DNA of 64,000 nucleotides, taken from NCBI RefSeq assembly GCF_041435435.1, contig NZ_CP108494.1, positions 7,102,501-7,166,500 of the forward strand. The letters are read 5' to 3'. This document shows positions 59,536 to 64,000 of this stretch, piece by piece. Both the position numbers and the translations under genes were made by a program. The DNA comes from Streptomyces sp. NBC_01241. GTDB taxonomy: Bacteria; Actinomycetota; Actinomycetes; Streptomycetales; Streptomycetaceae. Every line of letters starts with the position of its first letter. Within the stretch, counting starts at the first letter, position 1. A model generated the notes under the pieces. The model was not told the origin of the DNA and did no database searches. It saw only the letters and a program-made list of their open reading frames with translations.

Positions 59536-59943
59536 CGGATTGTCCCTTTGCTGGAGCCCCTTTTCCTCCTGGGCGGCTTTCACCAGTTCCTCCAGGAGCT
59601 CGGGGTCGACGGCCATGCCGGCCGCGTGGTGATGCGCGCGTGCGACGGTGGAATCGACGCTGACCAGGTCCAGATCGGCCTGTCCTCGCCGGGCTGCCTC
59701 GGCGATCATCCGCTCCATCAGCGTCTCGAAGGTGCCCGCAAGGGCCCACTTCTGGAAGCGGCCGTAGACGGTGGACCAGGACCCGTAGCGTTCGGGGATG
59801 TCGCGCCACGGGCTCCCGGTCCGGAACCTCCACATCACCGCGTTCAATTGTTTACGCAGGTCAGGGATCGGTCCGCTCACGCCGAGCGGCAGGTGCGGCT
59901 CGAACAACTCCCACTCTGCATCCGTCAGATCGCCTCGCGTCAC
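59527..59943 (-). CDS. IS5-type transposase orfA
   Basis: A 138-residue N-terminal half: LTDAEWELFEPHLPLG, LNAVMWRFRTGSPWRDIPER, YGSWSTVYGRFQKWALAG and VSVDSTVARAHHHAAGM, whose first Asp is catalytic. Members of this group join orfA and orfB by ribosomal frameshifting near the overlap, where ATTG-CCC or A-rich slips occur; AAAAGG lies in this overlap. Because orfB carries a second break, a full transposase is unlikely from this copy. Confidence 0.83.
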   Translation of the reverse strand: MTRGDLTDAEWELFEPHLPLGVSGPIPDLRKQLNAVMWRFRTGSPWRDIPERYGSWSTVYGRFQKWALAGTFETLMERMIAEAARRGQADLDLVSVDSTVARAHHHAAGMAVDPELLEELVKAAQEEKGLQQRDNPPR

Positions 59944-60268
59944 CCCGGATGTCTACCGTCCCGAGCCACTCCGGCGGAGCGATTTGACCCAACAGTGATC
60001 TGAACCTGGAACACGCCCTAGCAGGTGTCAGGCCCGGCAGCGGGGTTCTGGGGAAGATCCCAGACCGACTGCGAGCGCCGATAGCTTCACGCTCATGCCA
60101 GTGGAGTTCCTGACCGACGAGCAGGCCGTTATCTGGATCTCTTGCACTCGGCAGGCATGATGAGCTGGTCTTTTGTGTGGCTGACAGTGTCAGTCACCTC
60201 TCCTAGAGTTGCTCAGTGTCACCGGAGCTGATTCGGCTGGCACCGCACGAATGGGAGGACCCACCCGC

Positions 60269-60685
60269 ATGACCACCCCGCCGTCCGAGCGCACCCTCAT
60301 CTACGCGGAAGACCTCAGGCCTGAGGACGTTCACGCCCTGGAGACGTTCCTCAACGTCCAGTTGGGGCGGGTGTACGAGGAAGTCGGCGAGACTGGTGAG
60401 ACGTCCTTCGCGATGCGGTCTTTGCTCATCCTGGTCTGCGACTCGGCCGGGCTCCTGCACACGCTGCTCGCAGTGGAGCGGCCAGAGACGTGGCAGCGGG
60501 CCGCGATCGTGCGCGAGTGGCAGCGGCTACGCAGTACGGCCCACGAGTTCAACCACTGCGAGGGCTATGACCATGATCGCTGGTGGAACCAGGTGCGGCA
60601 CTTCGGCGCCTCTGACGAGACCAACGAACAGGCCCGGATCCGCCGGTTCGCCGACGTCGGGCCGCGCCCCGAGGCCGGACACTAG
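60269..60685 (+). CDS. Hypothetical protein
   Basis: A 138-residue protein not assigned to a family. It is acidic and helical (PEDVHALETFLNVQLGRVYE; SAGLLHTLLAVERPETWQRA), with a His/Trp-rich end HEFNHCEGYDHDRWWNQVRH. The ATG at 60269 has GGGAGGA nine bases upstream, which argues for a real gene. Before it, 60022-60268 shows no gene. Confidence 0.55.
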   Translation: MTTPPSERTLIYAEDLRPEDVHALETFLNVQLGRVYEEVGETGETSFAMRSLLILVCDSAGLLHTLLAVERPETWQRAAIVREWQRLRSTAHEFNHCEGYDHDRWWNQVRHFGASDETNEQARIRRFADVGPRPEAGH

Positions 60686-60777
60686 GGGATGTCCGGTCGA
60701 TCATGGCCTTCGTATCTGGGGACCGCCCGGACGAGCCGTAGGGGAGCGGCGCAGGGTCGGGCGGTTCTGCTCGGCGG

Positions 60778-62169
60778 TCAGGCGGGAACGCCGGCCCTGT
60801 CCAGGACCGCGGCCATCTCGTCCTCGGGGAGCGCAGGGTTGGCACCCGCGCTGGAGGCCAGTTCAGGGACATGAAGCGCCTCGCGGAGCCGGTGGAGCGG
60901 GAGGCGCGGGTCGCCGGCCGCCGCCTGGCGTGTCCAGACCGCGGGGTCATGGCTGAGCCGTTCGATCAGCGTGGGTGTGGCGGCCGGGTCCCGGACGGCC
61001 AGCCGACGGTAGTTGCCGTCCGGGTGGTCCGCGTAGCGCGCGGCGAGACCCTCGCGGGGGAAGCGGGGGTGCGTCTCCGCCATCCAGGCGGAGAACGTGC
61101 CACCGAGCCGCGCGTACACACGCATCAGGACCTCCTCCGGGGTGTCGGGGTGGTACATGCCCAAGAGGTCTTCCACCAGCGGGTCCTCGGTGCGTGCGAG
61201 CAGGCGCATGAGGTCGGGCGGCAGGTGGGGGCTCTGGGCGACGGTGCGCCGGAGCAGCGGGTGGGCGGAGGTCGCGGCCCGTCGCAGCACCTCGGGGTCG
61301 GCGAGCCCGTCCCGTACCCACTCCACGTCCCCCCTGGCGAAGGCCTCCACTGTGAAGTCGATCGACATGCGTCGTGTCTCGTCCAGTTCCGGCCTCAGGG
61401 AGACCGCGAGCCGTACGGCCTCGTCGGGGTCGACAGCGAGCCGCTCCACGAGGTCGATGGGCAGCGACGGGTTCTCGGCGAGGGCGGCCAGGTGCGTCCG
61501 CTCGGCGACGCACCGTTCGGCGTCGGCGCGGTGGAAGAGCCCACGGCGCCGCACCTCGGCGGCGGACTTCGGATCGCGGAGGAGTTCGGCGGTGACGCGT
61601 GCGTCCCGTCGGCACTTCCCCAGCGCGGCGGTCCGTCGCACCTCGGGGTCGGGGTCGGCAAGCAGCGCCAACCGCTCGCCCGGCGGCAGCTTCTCCCATG
61701 CGCGCGCCGCGCTCCGGCGCGCTGCCGGATCGCGGTGCGTGGCCAGCGAGGCCACGAACGACGGCACCAGATGGGGCGAGTCCAGCAGGGCCGTCCGTAC
61801 GGAAAGGTCGGGGTCGTCGAGCAGGCGGGCGCACACGTCGTCCGGCAGCGGCGCGACCGTTGTACGCGGGTCGCGCCACTCGGGTCCGTACGCGAGAGCG
61901 GCCCGCACCTTGGGGGAAGGGTCGTCCGCGAGCCGGGCCCGCTGCGCGGGCTCTGCCCTGGTGCTCATCGCGAAGTCGATCCGAGCGCCAGGGTTCGGGT
62001 GAGCCAGGATCACCGCGACGGCTGGCTCGGGAAGTCCAGCCCGCTGGAGGGCGTGACGGGGCGGGCCGTCACCGCCGCCGTCGAAGGCGAGCAAGCGCAG
62101 CAGCAACGGTGTCGGCAGCGCCGGGTTGCGGGCGACTCCGTCCAGCGCGGACGCGTGGAACGCGACCAT
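60778..62169 (-). CDS. Helical-repeat (HEAT/leucine-rich-variant) protein
   Basis: A 463-residue protein built almost entirely of ~25-residue helical repeats: ARNPALPTPLLLRLLAF, ADDPSPKVRAALAYGPEWRD, LLDDPDLSVRTALLDSPHLV, LADPDPEVRRTAALGKCRRD. The pattern (D-P-x-x-x-V-R-x-A-x-A) is that of leucine-rich-variant/HEAT proteins, which usually bind other proteins. No catalytic domain or signal peptide is evident. Start ATG 62169 chosen; longer frame adds Arg-rich filler. Role unknown. Confidence 0.75.
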   Translation of the reverse strand: MVAFHASALDGVARNPALPTPLLLRLLAFDGGGDGPPRHALQRAGLPEPAVAVILAHPNPGARIDFAMSTRAEPAQRARLADDPSPKVRAALAYGPEWRDPRTTVAPLPDDVCARLLDDPDLSVRTALLDSPHLVPSFVASLATHRDPAARRSAARAWEKLPPGERLALLADPDPEVRRTAALGKCRRDARVTAELLRDPKSAAEVRRRGLFHRADAERCVAERTHLAALAENPSLPIDLVERLAVDPDEAVRLAVSLRPELDETRRMSIDFTVEAFARGDVEWVRDGLADPEVLRRAATSAHPLLRRTVAQSPHLPPDLMRLLARTEDPLVEDLLGMYHPDTPEEVLMRVYARLGGTFSAWMAETHPRFPREGLAARYADHPDGNYRRLAVRDPAATPTLIERLSHDPAVWTRQAAAGDPRLPLHRLREALHVPELASSAGANPALPEDEMAAVLDRAGVPA

Positions 62170-62176
62170 GATTTCC

Positions 62177-62680
62177 CTACCCCTGTGTCTCCGTCGGCTG
62201 GTCCACGACCATGATCCCCCGCCCGTCAGGCCGTCTGGCGGTCGGGCCGTCATGATCGGCCGGACTGCACCTAGCCGCGTGGGGCGGGATGCCTCGGCGA
62301 AGGTCGCGGAGCTGTCCGAGGGCCACGGCGAGTTCGTTGCGGAGCCGTTCGTTGTCCTCGTTCAGTTTCCGGTTGGCGTCCCGCAGCGCTCGCACTACCG
62401 ACTCGTGTGACTTGGTGGTGATCCGCTGCTGATCGGGCAGGGCCGGTCGTCCCGTGGCGGGCTGCTTGTTCGCGAGGTCACGCAGCCTGGCCAGCAGCGG
62501 AGCCTGGGCGTCGTCATAGAGGAAGGTTCGGGAGACCCCGGCCCGTGCGGCGACGCCGGCGACGGTCACGGCCCCGCCGTCGCGTTCCAGAGCGTCCAGG
62601 ACGGCTTGGACGCGCTCCATGCAGTCCAGGCGACGCTGTTGTGCGGCTGCGGCCAGGTGGGACGAGTTGTCAGCCCGCAT
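62177..62680 (-). CDS. TnpC-like accessory protein (DUF6262 type)
   Basis: A 167-residue protein of the type found with tyrosine-recombinase transposases such as Tn554. LDALERDGGAVTVAGVAARA and GVSRTFLYDDAQAPLLARLR form a helix-turn-helix-like head, followed by a coiled coil DANRKLNEDNERLRNELAVA. Its start overlaps the end of the recombinase gene on the same strand by 11 bases. Known TnpC helps orient transposition; this one would need a working recombinase. Confidence 0.78.
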   Translation of the reverse strand: MRADNSSHLAAAAQQRRLDCMERVQAVLDALERDGGAVTVAGVAARAGVSRTFLYDDAQAPLLARLRDLANKQPATGRPALPDQQRITTKSHESVVRALRDANRKLNEDNERLRNELAVALGQLRDLRRGIPPHAARCSPADHDGPTARRPDGRGIMVVDQPTETQG

Positions 62681-64000
62681 CGGCTTCTCCCTTCGTATCG
62701 CCTGGGCCACCGGGAAGGTCGTCTGGCGCCGGGGCGAGTCCGTCGTTCTCCTGGTCGGTGATGCGCGCGATGAGGTGCTCGACTGCGGCGGCCAGCTGTG
62801 CGTTGATGTCAGCAGCGCGGGAACGGCCGGCGATAGCGGCGCTGGCTTGCAGCTCGCGGGTGCGGGCGAGGGTGTCGTGGTGGATGGGCAAGAACTGCCG
62901 GTCGCTTTGGAAGTCGTTGCAGAAGTAGCAGCCATCGGCCGCCGTTTTGGGGCAGGGGCGTGAGATGTGCCGTCCGCACCAGCCGCCGGCGACGGCGTGG
63001 AGACGGCGGCCGATCTTCTCGGCGAGCCACTCGACGCCAGACAGGTCGCAGTCGCGGTGGATCTTGACGGCCTCACCCTTGCGGTTGAAGCGGACCTCGT
63101 ACTTCTCCTCGTACTCGCGGCGAAGCGTGTCGTCCGCGATGCGCGAGTAGTGCTCCTGCATCTGCCAGGAGGTGTGACCGAGGACCTCGCGGATGGTGCG
63201 CCCGGACACGCCCGCGTTCGCCATCCTGGTGCCCAGCGTGTGGCGGAACTGGTGCCAACTGACGGCGGCGGCATCGCCGTTGGAGTCGATGAGGCGAATC
63301 CGTTTCAGCCAGGCGTCGAATCGGGTGTCGACGGTGCCGTAGGGCATCGGATACTTTCCGTCCGGGTTCCCGCTGACCTTGGGGAACAGTCACTGGCAGG
63401 CGCCGCCGAACCGTTCCCGGACCCGGCCGTGCTGTTCCCGGATCGCGTCCACCACCACGCGGGAGGCGGGGATGGCCCGGAAGCTCTTGTCCTTGCTCTT
63501 GTAGTGGACCAGGGCCCAGCGGCCCGACGGGGTCTTCTTCAAACAGTCGGTCTTCAGGGTGAGGGCTTCGCTGATGCGCAGGCCCTCGTCGCGGCAGATC
63601 AGCACCAGTGCGCGTGTCTCGGGGTCGAGCAGGGCCAGGTTCTGTTCGGACTCGATCTGCTCCATCAGGTGCTCGTCGATGAAGTTGGCCTTCAGCCCGC
63701 GCGGCCGCGGGTACTCGTCCCGATGGATACGGGCGTTGGCCGGCAGCGCGGGCTGCCAGTCGTAGCGGCGCCACGTTTCGAGCATGGTGGAGACCGCCGA
63801 CAGCAGGCGGCTCCGGCTGCCCGGGGCCACAGGTTGGCCGAAGTACGGCCCCTTCTGCTCCACCGTCCTGCGACCGACCCAGCCGATATAGGACTCCAGC
63901 AACGGTCGGTCCAGCACTGCCGGGTCGTTCTGCCGGTCCGGGCGCGTCTCCGCGATGAACCGGGAGAAGAGGACGAAGTCGTGGAGGCTACGCGCGGCCG
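62670..64000 (-). pseudogene. TnpB-like tyrosine recombinase split by an in-frame TGA (5' end outside)
   Basis: The frame enters from the window edge and reads LFSRFIAETRPDRQNDPAVL, LICRDEGLRISEALTLKTDC with the first catalytic Arg, and ends GGACQ at TGA (63390-63392). It continues in the same frame as LFPKVSGNPDGKYPMPYGTV, HQFRHTLGTRMANAGVSG with the H-x-x-R box, VLGHTSWQMQEHYSRIADD with the catalytic Tyr, and a Cys-rich C-terminal segment CYFCNDFQSDRQF. A TGG to TGA change (Trp) would explain the break. Second part alone starts at ATG 63347. Confidence 0.82.

Larger units (their letters stand above)
58954..60021. mobile_element. IS5-type element with CTAG target duplication
   Basis: GGCGTGTTCCAGGTTCGGAT at the left (from 58958) is matched in inverse at the right end (to 60017) with one difference. 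CTAG borders both sides (58954-58957 and 60018-60021), as expected for the IS5 group. It contains two overlapping minus-strand frames. It disrupts the end of the GNAT gene. Confidence 0.88.

Noticed and set aside
1..64000. tRNA, rRNA or replication origin
   Set aside because: No cloverleaf-like or rRNA sequence and no DnaA-box cluster was recognised by eye; a covariance-model scan was not possible.

Overview
The window is high-GC actinobacterial DNA, almost certainly Streptomyces: GTG/ATG starts with ATGA overlaps, ROK and GntR regulators, an OvmZ/OvmW-type regulator pair with a TTA codon, and a type II polyketide cluster. Calls are from reading the sequence only; no database search was run.

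Layout. (1) 1-5.9 kb: sugar-uptake locus (GntR/UTRA regulator cut by the window edge, FrcBCA-like ABC importer, ROK sugar kinase) plus a deletion relic of a second binding protein. (2) 5.9-7.35 kb: gene debris (modular PKS, DUF89, GH59). (3) 7.37-14.1 kb: minus-strand beta-galactosidase operon (binding protein, two permeases, GH35) with a ROK repressor; a decayed galT lies beyond it. (4) 14.4-20.6 kb: more debris and orphan genes (AraF-like fragment, His-rich protein, acyltransferase, polymorphic-toxin end with a nonsense codon, winged-helix protein, NRPS and MBL fragments). (5) 21.4-51.4 kb: the biosynthetic region. (6) 51.4-64 kb: mobile-element zone with IS4, two near-identical IS5 copies flanking a seven-bladed propeller protein, another IS5-type element with CTAG target repeats, truncated host genes and a split tyrosine recombinase with its TnpC-like partner.

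The biosynthetic region is an angucycline-type cluster. Hydroxylase, cyclase, KS-alpha, KS-beta, ACP, ketoreductase, aromatase/cyclase and oxygenase-reductase fusion follow the urdamycin order urdE-F-A-B-C-D-L-M. It carries its own acyl-CoA carboxylase (alpha upstream; beta and epsilon downstream) and phosphopantetheinyl transferase. Unusual parts are a flavin-dependent halogenase with a flavin reductase, a questin-oxidase-family protein (a family linked to quinone ring cleavage), and a six-gene arm encoding a small beta-rich protein, two SnoaL-fold proteins, a Ddn-type reductase, an FMN reductase and an antiporter. No glycosyltransferase or methyltransferase is visible, so a chlorinated, possibly ring-opened aglycone is the simplest prediction.

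Control probably involves OvmZ/OvmW, a two-domain MarR protein, a near-identical 16-bp element before two operons, and terminator-like hairpins in the leaders of two operons. Two DHA2 transporters and the antiporter are the likely export and resistance functions.
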